Origin: a virus | Reading direction: 5' to 3' (one strand) | DNA length: 26,000 nt | IMG/VR virus record: IMGVR_UViG_3300045107_000048 | Coordinates: 1-26,000 of that record | Shown: piece after piece, positions 6,555 through 13,673 of the stretch | Position numbering within the stretch: the first letter of the stretch is position 1 | How the letters are laid out: every line of letters begins with the position of its first letter | Notes under the pieces: generated by a model | What the model was told of the DNA's origin: nothing | Databases searched by the model: none | The model's input: the letters and a program-made list of their open reading frames with translations, nothing else | Position numbers and translations under genes: made by a program

Positions 6555-7969
6555 TGGCGTTAAGGGCTTTCGGCCTGGCCTGCTCAATCCCATGGGCGAT
6601 CACGCCCGAGGCGCTACAGCAGATCCTCGAAATTTCGACGCGCGAACACATCCCGAACTTCGAGGCCGTCGCCGCGAAGAGGGCGAGGCGCATGGATAGC
6701 GCCGACGAGGCGAGGGTCCGAGAAGGCGGCGTGGCGGTTTTGTCGATAACCGGCCCAATTTTCCGCTACGCCGACTTTTTTACCGACATTTCGGGGGGCT
6801 CAACGATCGAAGGCCTGGCGAAAGACTTCAACGCGCTGCTCGCCGACCCGACCGTAACTTCGATCCTGCTCAACATCGACTCGCCCGGCGGGGAAGTCGG
6901 CGGGGTGAGCGAGTTCGCCCAGATGGTCTTCGGCGCGCGCGGCCGCAAGCCGATCGTCGCCTACGTGGACGGCCTGGGGGCCTCGGCGGCCTATTGGATC
7001 GCGAGCGCAGCGGACGAGATCGTCGCCGACAGGACCGCCATGATCGGGTCAATCGGCGTGGTCGCGACCGTTCCTAACCCTGACGCGCGAACAGCCAAGG
7101 AAGTCCAGTTCGTGTCGTCCCAGTCCCCGAAGAAACGCCCGAACCCGAACACGGAAAGCGGCAAGGAGCAACTGCAGACCCTCGTAGATGACCTGGCGGA
7201 GGTCTTCGTCGAGACCGTAGCGCGCAACCGGGACGTGGACGCCGATACCGTTTTGAGCGACTTCGGCCGCGGATCCGTGATGGTTGGTCAGCGGGCCGTC
7301 GAGGCGGGTCTCGCCGACCGGTTGGGCTCTTTCGAGCAAATTGTTTCTGAACTCGCGACCGGCAAGAAGCCGCGCCGCTTCAAACCAAAAATGGCGGCCT
7401 CGGCCGCGGAGGTAGAGGAAATGAAAGCGAACGAAATTCTGGACAAGATCAAATCGGTGATTTCCAAAAGCGACACGGAAGCCTCCGAGGCGAAAGAGAC
7501 GCCGGCGACCGAGCCGACCGCGAAGGCCGGCCTCGACGAGCTAACCGCGAAGGCCGGAGAGGAATCCGCGCGCGCGGCCGCCGCGGAGGCGGAGAACGAG
7601 CGGCTCCGGAAACAGGTCGCTGAGCAGCGCCAGCAGAAGGTCGAAGCCGACGCGCAGGCTTTCGTCATTGCGCAGATCGCCGCGAACAGGATCCTGCCGG
7701 CGGAAGCGGAGGCGACCAAGGCCGACTACCTGCAGGCCGCGGCTGATGATGCCGCCATGCCGATGGCCGCCGGTTCGCGCGTCGACAACCTGCGCAAGAG
7801 GGTCGAATCGCGCCCGTCCCACAAACTCACCCAGGAATTGACCGTCGGCGCGACCGACAAGGTCCTGAAGGCCGACGAGAACAAGCAGACCGAGATGAGC
7901 GCGGAACGGCGCAGCGAACTGCTCAACATGACCAGCGCCGGCAAAGCCGCGCTCAGCGTCGTCAAGTAA
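6554..7969 (+). CDS. Head maturation protease, S49 (SppA/lambda C-like), with C-terminal scaffold region
   Basis: Serine protease of the SppA/S49 clan that processes head proteins during assembly. ATG 6554 is chosen because AGGAGG (6540-6545) lies 8 bases upstream and it overlaps the portal stop as TAATG; a longer open frame reaching back to 6344 lies inside the portal gene. In the 471-residue product, residues 58-170 carry the fold: LLNIDSPGGEVGG (105-117) and GLGASAAYWIASAADEI (140-156) with probable nucleophile Ser144. A Lys in SSQSPKKRPN (Lys193/194) is a likely general base. From about residue 285 the protein is acidic, Ala/Glu-rich and coiled-coil-like, as in lambda C, whose C-terminus doubles as the scaffold Nu3. 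An internal start here supports the same design. Confidence 0.88.
   Translation: MALRAFGLACSIPWAITPEALQQILEISTREHIPNFEAVAAKRARRMDSADEARVREGGVAVLSITGPIFRYADFFTDISGGSTIEGLAKDFNALLADPTVTSILLNIDSPGGEVGGVSEFAQMVFGARGRKPIVAYVDGLGASAAYWIASAADEIVADRTAMIGSIGVVATVPNPDARTAKEVQFVSSQSPKKRPNPNTESGKEQLQTLVDDLAEVFVETVARNRDVDADTVLSDFGRGSVMVGQRAVEAGLADRLGSFEQIVSELATGKKPRRFKPKMAASAAEVEEMKANEILDKIKSVISKSDTEASEAKETPATEPTAKAGLDELTAKAGEESARAAAAEAENERLRKQVAEQRQQKVEADAQAFVIAQIAANRILPAEAEATKADYLQAAADDAAMPMAAGSRVDNLRKRVESRPSHKLTQELTVGATDKVLKADENKQTEMSAERRSELLNMTSAGKAALSVVK
7421..7969 (+). CDS. Probable internally started scaffolding protein (Nu3-like)
   Basis: In-frame ATG at 7421 (codon 290 of the protease gene) is preceded by GGAGGT at 7408-7413 with 7-base spacing, an excellent initiation site. 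It would give a separate 182-residue acidic protein starting MKANEILDKIKSVISK, with a coiled-coil centre (AAAEAENERLRKQVAEQRQQ) and an Ala-rich C-terminus. In lambda the scaffold Nu3 is made exactly this way from the 3' end of gene C. Site and frame are seen directly; production of the short form is inferred. Confidence 0.55.
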   Translation: MKANEILDKIKSVISKSDTEASEAKETPATEPTAKAGLDELTAKAGEESARAAAAEAENERLRKQVAEQRQQKVEADAQAFVIAQIAANRILPAEAEATKADYLQAAADDAAMPMAAGSRVDNLRKRVESRPSHKLTQELTVGATDKVLKADENKQTEMSAERRSELLNMTSAGKAALSVVK

Positions 7970-7981
7970 GCCCTTCGGGGC
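7970..7981 (+). other. Small UUCG-tetraloop hairpin after protease gene
   Basis: GCCC-TTCG-GGGC begins at the base after the protease stop. A C(UUCG)G loop makes this short stem unusually stable. No T-run follows, so it is not a terminator; it could protect or delimit mRNA 3' ends. Confidence 0.35.
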
Positions 7982-8020
7982 GATTCACGATCACCGATTC
8001 AATAACCGGAGGGTAAGAAG

Positions 8021-8440
8021 ATGGGTCTAGCAATCACTTTCCAGAACACGAAGCTTGAACCTGCCCGGGCATGCGATTCCCGCATGGAGGCCGTTCCGTT
8101 CGGGGCCTCGCTGACGATCGCCAAGGGAACGATCGTCGCGCGGAAGGCCTCGGACAACAAGTGGTACGCGTACAACGACGCGGGCTCGGGCGGCCTGGAA
8201 GTCGCCCGCGGGATCGCGATGTACTCAATCGTTACCGATTCGAGCGGCAACGTGTTTTACGGAACGTCCGCGGTGTCGGAGCAGGGGGCGTTCGACCTGA
8301 CCGCGCCGATTTACGTAAGCGGCGATTTCAACGTGGCCGATCTCACGGGCCTGGACGCCAACGGTTTGGCGGACCTCGGCGGCCACCTGATCTATGGCGA
8401 CGACCTGGCCGACGCGAACGCGATGGTTCGCATCGGCTAA
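8021..8440 (+). CDS. Head decoration protein (lambda D-like)
   Basis: Probable capsid decoration protein that stabilises the expanded head. The 139-residue product lies between protease and major capsid genes, the position of lambda gpD, and its sequence is the usual beta-rich pattern with an early FGASLTIAKGTIVARKA segment and a late GAFDLTAPIYVSGDFNVADL segment. ATG 8021 has CCGGAGGG about 10 bases upstream, a strong ribosome site fitting a protein needed in hundreds of copies. It is slightly longer than lambda gpD (110 aa). Assignment is from position, size and sequence style. Confidence 0.8.
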   Translation: MGLAITFQNTKLEPARACDSRMEAVPFGASLTIAKGTIVARKASDNKWYAYNDAGSGGLEVARGIAMYSIVTDSSGNVFYGTSAVSEQGAFDLTAPIYVSGDFNVADLTGLDANGLADLGGHLIYGDDLADANAMVRIG

Positions 8441-8488
8441 CAACCAGCGAGGCATTGACGCCGAGCGCTTTCAAGGAGTGAACAGAAA

Positions 8489-9511
8489 ATGGCAGTCACT
8501 TACATCTATCCGTCGAATGCCGAGCTGGATCAGATCGCGCAGACCAAGCTGCCGAACCTGGTCAAGGATCGGCCGATCTTCGACATCCTCCCCGTCGTCT
8601 CGAAAGACGTGGACATCCTGCGGTGGGAGCAGAAGGACAATTACGTCGGGCTGCAGCAGGTCCGCGGGCTAAACGGCCGGCCCGGGCGAGTGGTCCGCAT
8701 CGGGGGCAAGGCCTACGTGATGACGCCGGGCGTCTACGGCGAATTCACGACGATCGACGAGCTAGAGATGACGCGCCGGCGGCCTTACGGCCAGTTCAGC
8801 GGCGCGATTTCGATCGACGACCTGGTCATGGAGTGCCAGGACCAGCTGCTCGGCCGCCGGCTCGACCGGATCGAGAAGATCGGCTGGGACCTGCTCACCG
8901 CGGGGACTTTCAGCGTCGCCGGGCCCGACGGGGTGACGATGCACACCGACACCTTCTCACTGCAGACGGCCTCGGCCGCTGTGGCGTGGGCGACCTTCGC
9001 GACCGCGACCCCTTTAAAGGATTTCCGCGCGGTCCAACTGCTCTCCCGCGGCATCTCGGTCAGCTTCGGCGCCGACGCCAAGGCCTACATGAACCGGGTG
9101 ACCTTCAACAACCTTGTCGCGAACACTAACACGGCGGACCTGGCCGGCCGCCGCACCTCGGGCCTGCAAACCGTGCTCACGCTGGGCGAGATCAACAGCG
9201 TGCTCGCGGGCGAAGGCCTGCCGCAGATCGTCATCTTTGACGGCGGATACCTGGACAGCTCCGGGACCTTCCAGCCGTTCATCGCCAACTCGAAGGTCAT
9301 CATCGTCGGTCGCCGCCTCGACGGCGCCGCGATCGGCAATTACGTCTACACGCGCAACGCGAACAACCCGGGCGCGCAGCCGGGCCCCTATCAGAAGGTC
9401 GTCGATCGGGGCGAGAACGAAGTGCCGCGCGTGATCGAAGTTCACGACGGGCACAACGGCGGCCCAGTCATCGAGTTCCCGAGCGCGATCGTCATCCTGA
9501 CGGTTTCCTAA
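8489..9511 (+). CDS. Major capsid protein (lambda E family)
   Basis: Main shell protein of the head. Length is 340 residues, practically that of lambda gpE (341), and the gene follows the decoration gene as D-E do in lambda. Recognisable family-type stretches are the N-terminal YPSNAELDQIAQTKLP, the central GRRLDRIEKIGWDLLTAGTF, which corresponds to the long spine helix, and the C-terminal PGPYQKVVDRGENEVPRVIE. AAGGAG (8472-8477) lies upstream of the ATG. A strong terminator follows within 80 bases, consistent with a highly expressed last gene of the head operon. No sign of truncation. Confidence 0.9.
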   Translation: MAVTYIYPSNAELDQIAQTKLPNLVKDRPIFDILPVVSKDVDILRWEQKDNYVGLQQVRGLNGRPGRVVRIGGKAYVMTPGVYGEFTTIDELEMTRRRPYGQFSGAISIDDLVMECQDQLLGRRLDRIEKIGWDLLTAGTFSVAGPDGVTMHTDTFSLQTASAAVAWATFATATPLKDFRAVQLLSRGISVSFGADAKAYMNRVTFNNLVANTNTADLAGRRTSGLQTVLTLGEINSVLAGEGLPQIVIFDGGYLDSSGTFQPFIANSKVIIVGRRLDGAAIGNYVYTRNANNPGAQPGPYQKVVDRGENEVPRVIEVHDGHNGGPVIEFPSAIVILTVS

Positions 9512-9562
9512 GTTTCGTCGTGCGGCAAAGTCGAACTTGCATAGTGTAAGTTCTCCTGTTTA

Positions 9563-9590
9563 CCGGCCTCGGCAACGGGGCCGGGTTTTT
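9563..9590 (+). terminator. Rho-independent terminator after capsid gene
   Basis: Stem CCGGCCTC (9563-9570) / GGGGCCGG (9577-9584), 8 bp with one G-T pair, 6-nt loop GGCAAC, then GTTTTT to 9590. It lies between the capsid gene and the connector genes and would lower their transcription relative to capsid. Confidence 0.75.
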
Positions 9591-9607
9591 AAAAGGCGGA
9601 AGACGTT

Positions 9608-9958
9608 ATGAAAACTTACATCGTTGAACACGGCGCGCTCAGCCTGGTGGATGGCGAAGCGAAGTATAGGGGCGATTTCGTGACGGAGAAGGAACTCGGG
9701 GACCAGCGCGACCGCCACGTGAAGAACGGCGCGGTCCGCGAGGCGACACAGGCGGAGATCCGCGCGGGCAAGGCCGGCGCCGTAGAGGATCCCGCAGAGT
9801 TGACGCTCGAGCAGCAGGTCGAGCAGGAGAAGGCGGCGATCGCGTCCGCGGAGCTCCGGATCAAGTCGCTCGAGCAACAGATCGACGAGCGCGACAAGAA
9901 AGCCAAGGCCGAAGCCGACGCCAAGGCGAAAGCCGAGGCCGATAGCAAGAAGAAGTAA
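9608..9958 (+). CDS. Small hypothetical protein, KYRxGD-type N-domain plus coiled coil (116 aa)
   Basis: Unrecognised by name. Residues 1-50 form a compact beta-like domain (TYIVEHGALSLVDGEAKYRG, then FVTEKELGD), followed by a helical, Lys/Glu/Ala-rich region (70-116) that ends in a very basic run (ADSKKK). The N-domain is clearly related to the whole 73-residue protein encoded at 11925. It is the first gene after the capsid terminator, with AAGGCGGA about 7 bases before the ATG. A small head-tail or virion role is suggested by position only. Confidence 0.65.
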   Translation: MKTYIVEHGALSLVDGEAKYRGDFVTEKELGDQRDRHVKNGAVREATQAEIRAGKAGAVEDPAELTLEQQVEQEKAAIASAELRIKSLEQQIDERDKKAKAEADAKAKAEADSKKK

Positions 9959-9961
9959 CCG

Positions 9962-10591
9962 ATGCCCACAGTCGCCCAGATCGAGAACGCCGACGCCCTG
10001 ACCGCGAGCCAGGCCCTTCGCCTGATCGCGCGGATCCGCGCGTCCGACCGCTACCGCGACAACCGCGCGGCGTACCCCGATCTGGAAACGACGATCAAGG
10101 CGAAGATCAACCGGCGCGTGCCGATCACCGGGGCGACCAATGCCGCGCCGGTCGTCATCACCGCGGCCGGCCATGGCTTCAAGGACGGCGACCTGGTCAC
10201 CGTCCAGGGAGTCGGGGGCAACGAGAGCGCGAACGGGGTCTGGGTCGTGGCGAACGCCGCGGAAAACACCTTCGAACTCCGGGGCTCGGCCGGTATAGAC
10301 GTCTACACCTCGGGCGGGGAAGTGGTCGACCTGCAGTCGCAGCACCTGGCGGCGATCACCGACCTGCTCCGCGACGGGACGGTAGGCGTAAACGGGGGCC
10401 GCGACGGCGTGGATTTTTCCCTCTCGCGGGACCGCGAAGACCTGATCGCCGAGGCGCTCGACCTGATCTATTCGGCCGAAGACTCCGGGGCGATCGTGGC
10501 GGTGGGCCAGCGCGGGACATCTCCCTGCGTCCGCTGCGGCTGCTGGCCCTGTAGGTGCGGAAGGTGTCACGGGTTTTTATGGGAATTTTGA
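9962..10591 (+). CDS. Connector-region protein with FCCH-like domain; probable frameshift near 3' end
   Basis: Unassigned protein of the head-tail connector cluster. Residues 1-50 are helical (ENADALTASQALRLIARIR). Residues 53-121 form a beta domain resembling the E1 FCCH-type domain seen in many phage proteins (ITGATNAAPVVITAAGHG, then NTFELRGS), also present in the tail gene at 19032. Residues 125-175 are helical again. The last 20 residues are abnormal: six Cys in CVRCGCWPCRCGRCH, unlike anything else in the window. Shifting to the -1 frame after codon 185 (10514-10516) gives DISLRPLRLLAL and a TAG at 10552-10554, with normal high-GC3 codons and normal spacing to the next gene. A lost G in the GGG run, or a real shift, is likely; the intact product would be about 197 residues. 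Confidence 0.7.
   Translation: MPTVAQIENADALTASQALRLIARIRASDRYRDNRAAYPDLETTIKAKINRRVPITGATNAAPVVITAAGHGFKDGDLVTVQGVGGNESANGVWVVANAAENTFELRGSAGIDVYTSGGEVVDLQSQHLAAITDLLRDGTVGVNGGRDGVDFSLSRDREDLIAEALDLIYSAEDSGAIVAVGQRGTSPCVRCGCWPCRCGRCHGFLWEF
10118..10324 (+). repeat. FCCH-like domain, copy 1 (protein-level repeat)
   Basis: Encodes residues 53-121 of the connector-region protein. About half the residues match the copy at 19428-19643, including TGATNA, GGN, NTF and YTSGG. Confidence 0.7.
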
Positions 10592-10926
10592 CCGGCCCCT
10601 ATAAGACGATTTTGGGAGCGCTCAACCTCGTCAAACACGAGTTGCAAGGCGACCCCACCCACGGGAATTTGATGTCCTACAACCAGGGCACCGGACAGTT
10701 GGAGCCCTTCAAACCCGTGATGGTCGTAAAGGGCGACACCCCCATCGGTTTGGGGGTTACGGTCGAAGAGTTCCGGGTCGCGGAAGAGGACATGACGGGC
10801 GAGGACGCAAAGAAACTGGCCGCCATTCAGTACGGCGATAGGATCTATTCGATCGGCAAGCGCGTTTCGCCCAACGGCTTGCAGCGTTTCTGGTCGCTGC
10901 AAGTAAAACCAGCGGAATCGGCCTAG
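10579..10926 (+). CDS. Small connector-region hypothetical protein (115 aa)
   Basis: Unrecognised. The frame is open from GTG 10555, but ATG 10579 gives a natural N-terminus (MGILTGPYKTILGALNLVKH) and is preferred; GTG 10564 is also possible, and no start has an ideal ribosome site (GGAAGG at 10559-10564). The protein has a helical N-terminus, then a beta-rich body ending RIYSIGKRVSPNGLQRFWSL. No membrane helix. It lies between the FCCH-containing gene and an HK97 gp10-like gene, where head-completion or stopper proteins are encoded. A neck role is therefore plausible but inferred from position only. Confidence 0.65.
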   Translation: MGILTGPYKTILGALNLVKHELQGDPTHGNLMSYNQGTGQLEPFKPVMVVKGDTPIGLGVTVEEFRVAEEDMTGEDAKKLAAIQYGDRIYSIGKRVSPNGLQRFWSLQVKPAESA

Positions 10927-10930
10927 AGAG

Positions 10931-11395
10931 ATGATCGACGTGGTCGTGACAATCAGCCCAGGATTATTGGCGCTACCGGACGCCCTGGAAGCCGCAATTG
11001 AGGCGGGCCAACGGGACGCCGGCGACCTGCTCGTCGAACGATTCCGGGAATCAATGAAGGCGGTCGGCGCGAACGCGACCGGCGCCACGGCTGAGGGGAT
11101 CGCGGTGGCCGAATCCGGCTTCGAAAAAACCACGATCGTCGCGCCGGCCCCGTCCCGGGTGATTGAGGAAGGGCGGCCCGCCGGCAAGAAGGTCCCGCAA
11201 TGGTCGGTCTTCGAGCCGATACTCCAAAAGTGGGCGAAGGCGAAGGGACTGCAAATCGACAATCTCTATCCCATTGCGGTGAAGATCCGCAGGGACGGTT
11301 ACCCGGCGCGCTTTCCGTTCAAGCGCGCGCTGGAAGGGTCGGGCGGGGAAGTCAAAGCGGTCTTCGTACGAGCGGTGGAGAAAGGATTGAGCTAA
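10931..11395 (+). CDS. HK97 gp10-like / minor tail (neck) protein
   Basis: Likely neck or tail-completion protein of the HK97 gp10 / lambda Z type, joining the finished tail to the head. The 154-residue product has the usual long N-terminal helix (ALEAAIEAGQRDAGDLLVERFRESM), a central EEGRPAGKKVPQW segment, and the C-terminal signature-like YPARFPFKRALEGSGGEV. The start follows the previous stop after four bases (GAGAG before ATG), and its stop overlaps the next ATG (TAATG). Assignment rests on pattern and on its place two genes before the tail tube. Confidence 0.7.
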   Translation: MIDVVVTISPGLLALPDALEAAIEAGQRDAGDLLVERFRESMKAVGANATGATAEGIAVAESGFEKTTIVAPAPSRVIEEGRPAGKKVPQWSVFEPILQKWAKAKGLQIDNLYPIAVKIRRDGYPARFPFKRALEGSGGEVKAVFVRAVEKGLS

Positions 11396-11916
11396 TGGCC
11401 ATACCCTTAGCGTCGGACGACGTGTTGACCGCGATAAACGGGATCCTCGCCGAGGCGGATTCGCCCGGGAAGATCGTCCCGCTCGAACTGCTCGGCATCG
11501 AGGACGGCGACTCTCCTGACCTTTTTCGCTCCGATGACGACGGAGGGCTCGTACACGCCTGGCAGGTCTTTCGCGGCGCCGCGGGGATCAAGCGCCAGGG
11601 CGACGTCGCGTACGTGCTCGAGCACGCGAACCGCACGCGCCGGGCGGACAAGACCTGGTCTTACACAATCAAGCTCTATTACGAATACGCGACCGGCTCG
11701 ACGGCGAGCAATTCGCGTAAGCGAGTGGATTCTCTGATCGACACCGTGCAGAAGGCGTTCTTCAAGCGTCCCAAACTCGGACTGGCTAACGAGAATCTCA
11801 GGCAACACAACGATCTTCAATTCGGCTCGATTAAGGTCATACCGGCGGGCGACCTGAAGATTCATTTGGCGGTCGGCAGGCTGGACGTGGTCGTCTGGGA
11901 GTCGATCGACGCATAG
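11395..11916 (+). CDS. Tail completion / terminator-like protein (173 aa)
   Basis: Probable tail completion or tail terminator (lambda U-like position) that caps the tube. ATG 11395 overlaps the previous stop (TAATG), with AAAGGA about 8 bases upstream; the longer open frame from 11200 lies wholly inside the preceding gene and is rejected. The protein has a helical start (DDVLTAINGILAEA), a central AWQVFRG segment and strongly alternating strands (YTIKLYYEYATG, LKIHLAVGRLDVVVWE). Size and position, directly after the gp10-like gene and before the tube gene, fit this role. The exact family is not recognised. Confidence 0.6.
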   Translation: MAIPLASDDVLTAINGILAEADSPGKIVPLELLGIEDGDSPDLFRSDDDGGLVHAWQVFRGAAGIKRQGDVAYVLEHANRTRRADKTWSYTIKLYYEYATGSTASNSRKRVDSLIDTVQKAFFKRPKLGLANENLRQHNDLQFGSIKVIPAGDLKIHLAVGRLDVVVWESIDA

Positions 11917-11924
11917 GAGAGATC

Positions 11925-12146
11925 ATGGCGGCTGAGAAGCGCGAATGGTGCGTCATTCGGGACGGCGCGGTGACCGTCGAAGAGAAGGTTTTTCGACAGG
12001 GCGAACTCGTCAAAATCACCGAGTTGGGCGACAAGGTCGACTGGCTGTTCGATCAAAATTCTGTGCGCTGGGCCAGCGCCGCGGAAATCGAATCGCGGCG
12101 CCTGGGCGAGGCTCCGAAAGCCCCCGACAGTAAGCCCGGGGCGTAA
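11925..12146 (+). CDS. Small hypothetical protein, paralogue of the 9608 gene N-domain (73 aa)
   Basis: Small protein preceding the tail tube gene, with AGGAG overlapping the previous stop. Residues 8-56 align with residues 3-51 of the protein encoded at 9608: aliphatic CVIRDGAV against YIVEHGAL, then an R-x-G and V spacing, identical ELGD, and a shared VR-x-A...AEI end. Such small phage proteins often lie in connector clusters, but no function is established here. The C-terminal 15 residues are Pro/Lys-rich and probably disordered. Confidence 0.65.
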   Translation: MAAEKREWCVIRDGAVTVEEKVFRQGELVKITELGDKVDWLFDQNSVRWASAAEIESRRLGEAPKAPDSKPGA

Positions 12147-12189
12147 TCACGGGCGTAACGGCAATCAATTTACAAGACGGAGGTAGGTC

Positions 12190-12942
12190 ATGTTTTTCAG
12201 CGGTCAAGGGCCCGTGTTCGCGGGAGCGATCGATCCGACTACGGGAGCCATCGGCGCGATGTTCGACCTGGGCAATATGGAGTCGGTCAAGTTCGGCTTT
12301 GAGGCCAACGTCATTACGGACAAGGAGAGCAAATCGGGCAACCGGCTCGTCGCCGCCCGCCTTGAGACGGAACTCAACTCCACTTTCGAAATCGTGATGA
12401 AAGAGCCGAATATGAAGAACATCGAGATGATGTTACGCGCGGCTCGCGTCACGAACGTCGGGGCCACGGTGACCGACGAGATCAACTCGCAGTCCGGACT
12501 CGTGGCAGGGGACTACATCATCACTAAATTCCAGAACATTTCATCCGTGAGCGTCAAGGACAGCGCCGGCTCGCCGGCCACGCTCACCGTAACGACCGAT
12601 TACGTGGTTGAATCGACCAAGTTCGGTCGAATTCGAATCGTCAACCCCGGCAGCTACACGCAGCCCTTCAAGGTCAGCTATACCTACGCCAGTCGCGTCG
12701 TCATCCCGCTATTCAATTCCAGCCAGAAAGATTTTTTCATCCACATGGAGGGAATCAACACGGTAGACAGCACGAACTTTTTGGCCGAATTCTATAAGAC
12801 CCGTTTCAGCCCGCCATCCGAATTCAACCTCCTCCAGGACGAGTTTGGCAGGTACACGATTTCGGGCGAGGCGCAAATCGATCCCATTCGCGAGCCGGAC
12901 ACGAATTACGGACGGTTTGGCCGACTGGTCAATCCGCTATAA
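12190..12942 (+). CDS. Major tail (tube) protein
   Basis: Probable tube subunit that polymerises around the tape measure. The 250-residue size is right for a siphovirus tube protein, the sequence is beta-rich throughout (FGFEANVITDKESKSGNRL, LETELNSTFEIVMKE, RIRIVNPGSYTQPFKVSYTY), and the C-terminus GEAQIDPIREPDTNYGRFG resembles tube proteins that end in a conserved strand. ATG 12190 has GGAGGT about 6 bases upstream, a strong site suited to high copy number. It immediately precedes the chaperone pair and tape measure, the invariant siphovirus order. No sheath gene is present, so the tail should be non-contractile. Confidence 0.82.
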   Translation: MFFSGQGPVFAGAIDPTTGAIGAMFDLGNMESVKFGFEANVITDKESKSGNRLVAARLETELNSTFEIVMKEPNMKNIEMMLRAARVTNVGATVTDEINSQSGLVAGDYIITKFQNISSVSVKDSAGSPATLTVTTDYVVESTKFGRIRIVNPGSYTQPFKVSYTYASRVVIPLFNSSQKDFFIHMEGINTVDSTNFLAEFYKTRFSPPSEFNLLQDEFGRYTISGEAQIDPIREPDTNYGRFGRLVNPL

Positions 12943-13006
12943 CAAACACAAAGCCACGAGTAACGGCGGCTCGGGGCCATGCAATAGGGCCGCAAAATGG
13001 ATGGAG

Positions 13007-13053
13007 GCGTCGGCGAAGGTCGGTTGACTGTCGCCGGCGCCGCATTCCCTTTT
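13007..13053 (+). terminator. Possible weak terminator after tail tube gene
   Basis: The 155-base gap 12943-13097 contains a 10-bp stem with one G-T pair (13007-13016 / 13031-13040, loop 14 nt), followed nine bases later by TTTT (13050-13053). The T-run is displaced, so termination would be poor; partial attenuation between tube and chaperone is plausible. No convincing promoter is seen in this gap. Confidence 0.3.
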
Positions 13054-13097
13054 ACCAGGTCAGAACACCGCAGGCCTATTTATACGGAGAAACATTA

Positions 13098-13673
13098 ATG
13101 TCAGCCAATCAAGAAACCTTATCCGACGTGCTCGGACGCAAGACTATCAAACTGCGCTTTGGCAAGCTCGGCGTCACCGTCCGGCAGTTCACGCTCAAAC
13201 AACTGGACGACGTCAAAGACCTCATCTTCGACGTGGTCGAACTGTCGGCCGTTACTCGGACGTATCAGACGCCCGGGCAGGAGCCGATGACATTCACCGA
13301 CCGGGATCTGATGCAGGGCTTCCTCAAGTCTCGAAATCTGATTCCGCGCTTCCTCAAATTCTGCACGGATGTCGAATTGGACCCACAGGCCCAGGGCGTG
13401 GGAGACACTACTGGCAGCCTCGAAGACCTTTCCCTGACCCAAACGATGCAGGTGTTCCGCGCCGCCATGGAGCTGAATGCTGATTTTTTTCGCGAGTTTT
13501 TGGCGTTCGTTACAGAGACGGCCGCTTTCATTCGGTCGGCGCAGGGCGCGATCGAAGGGGCCAATCCGCCGGCGGCGGAAGCCCGGGAAGCGGACCTGAC
13601 GCAGAGCGGTACGCCAGTTGGGGAGAGATCGCCGCAACTCTTCTCAGGGCAGGTATCCGGCCCGACCAGCTAG
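13098..13673 (+). CDS. Tail assembly chaperone, G-like
   Basis: Cytoplasmic assembly factor expected to bind the tape measure during tail assembly (lambda gpG role). It is the 191-residue protein directly between tube and tape measure genes; GGAG lies about 10 bases before the ATG. The sequence is mostly helical and acidic (FTLKQLDDVKDLIFDVVELS, QTMQVFRAAMELNADFFREFLAF) with a Pro/Ala/Ser-rich C-terminal tail. Codons 129-131 read GAT TTT TTT, giving the ideal -1 slippery heptamer T-TTT-TTT at 13484-13490. A second coding frame overlaps its 3' end and continues to 13828, as in the G/GT pair of lambda. The zero-frame product ends at TAG 13671-13673. Confidence 0.75.
   Translation: MSANQETLSDVLGRKTIKLRFGKLGVTVRQFTLKQLDDVKDLIFDVVELSAVTRTYQTPGQEPMTFTDRDLMQGFLKSRNLIPRFLKFCTDVELDPQAQGVGDTTGSLEDLSLTQTMQVFRAAMELNADFFREFLAFVTETAAFIRSAQGAIEGANPPAAEAREADLTQSGTPVGERSPQLFSGQVSGPTS
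13484..13490 (+). promoter_or_regulatory. Candidate -1 ribosomal frameshift site (T-TTT-TTT)
   Basis: Run of seven T in the X-XXY-YYZ phasing of the chaperone frame. The -1 frame has its last stop, TGA, at 13481-13483, immediately before the run, and is then open to 13825. I checked the overlap by eye and found no other canonical heptamer in the right phase. Confidence 0.5.

Noticed and set aside
9560-10570. 336-codon minus-strand open frame
   Set aside because: Runs antisense through three well-supported plus-strand genes, has shadow-frame composition (Arg/Leu/Gly/Val-rich low complexity) and no ribosome site; open frames like this are common opposite high-GC genes.
11200-11394. Upstream start for the tail completion gene
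   Set aside because: Overlaps the whole 3' half of the gp10-like gene; the TAATG junction at 11393 gives a normal start.
12965-12995. GCGGCTC...GGGCCGC hairpin after the tube gene as a terminator
   Set aside because: The stem is followed by AAAA, not T residues, on the plus strand; no minus-strand gene is present that could use it.
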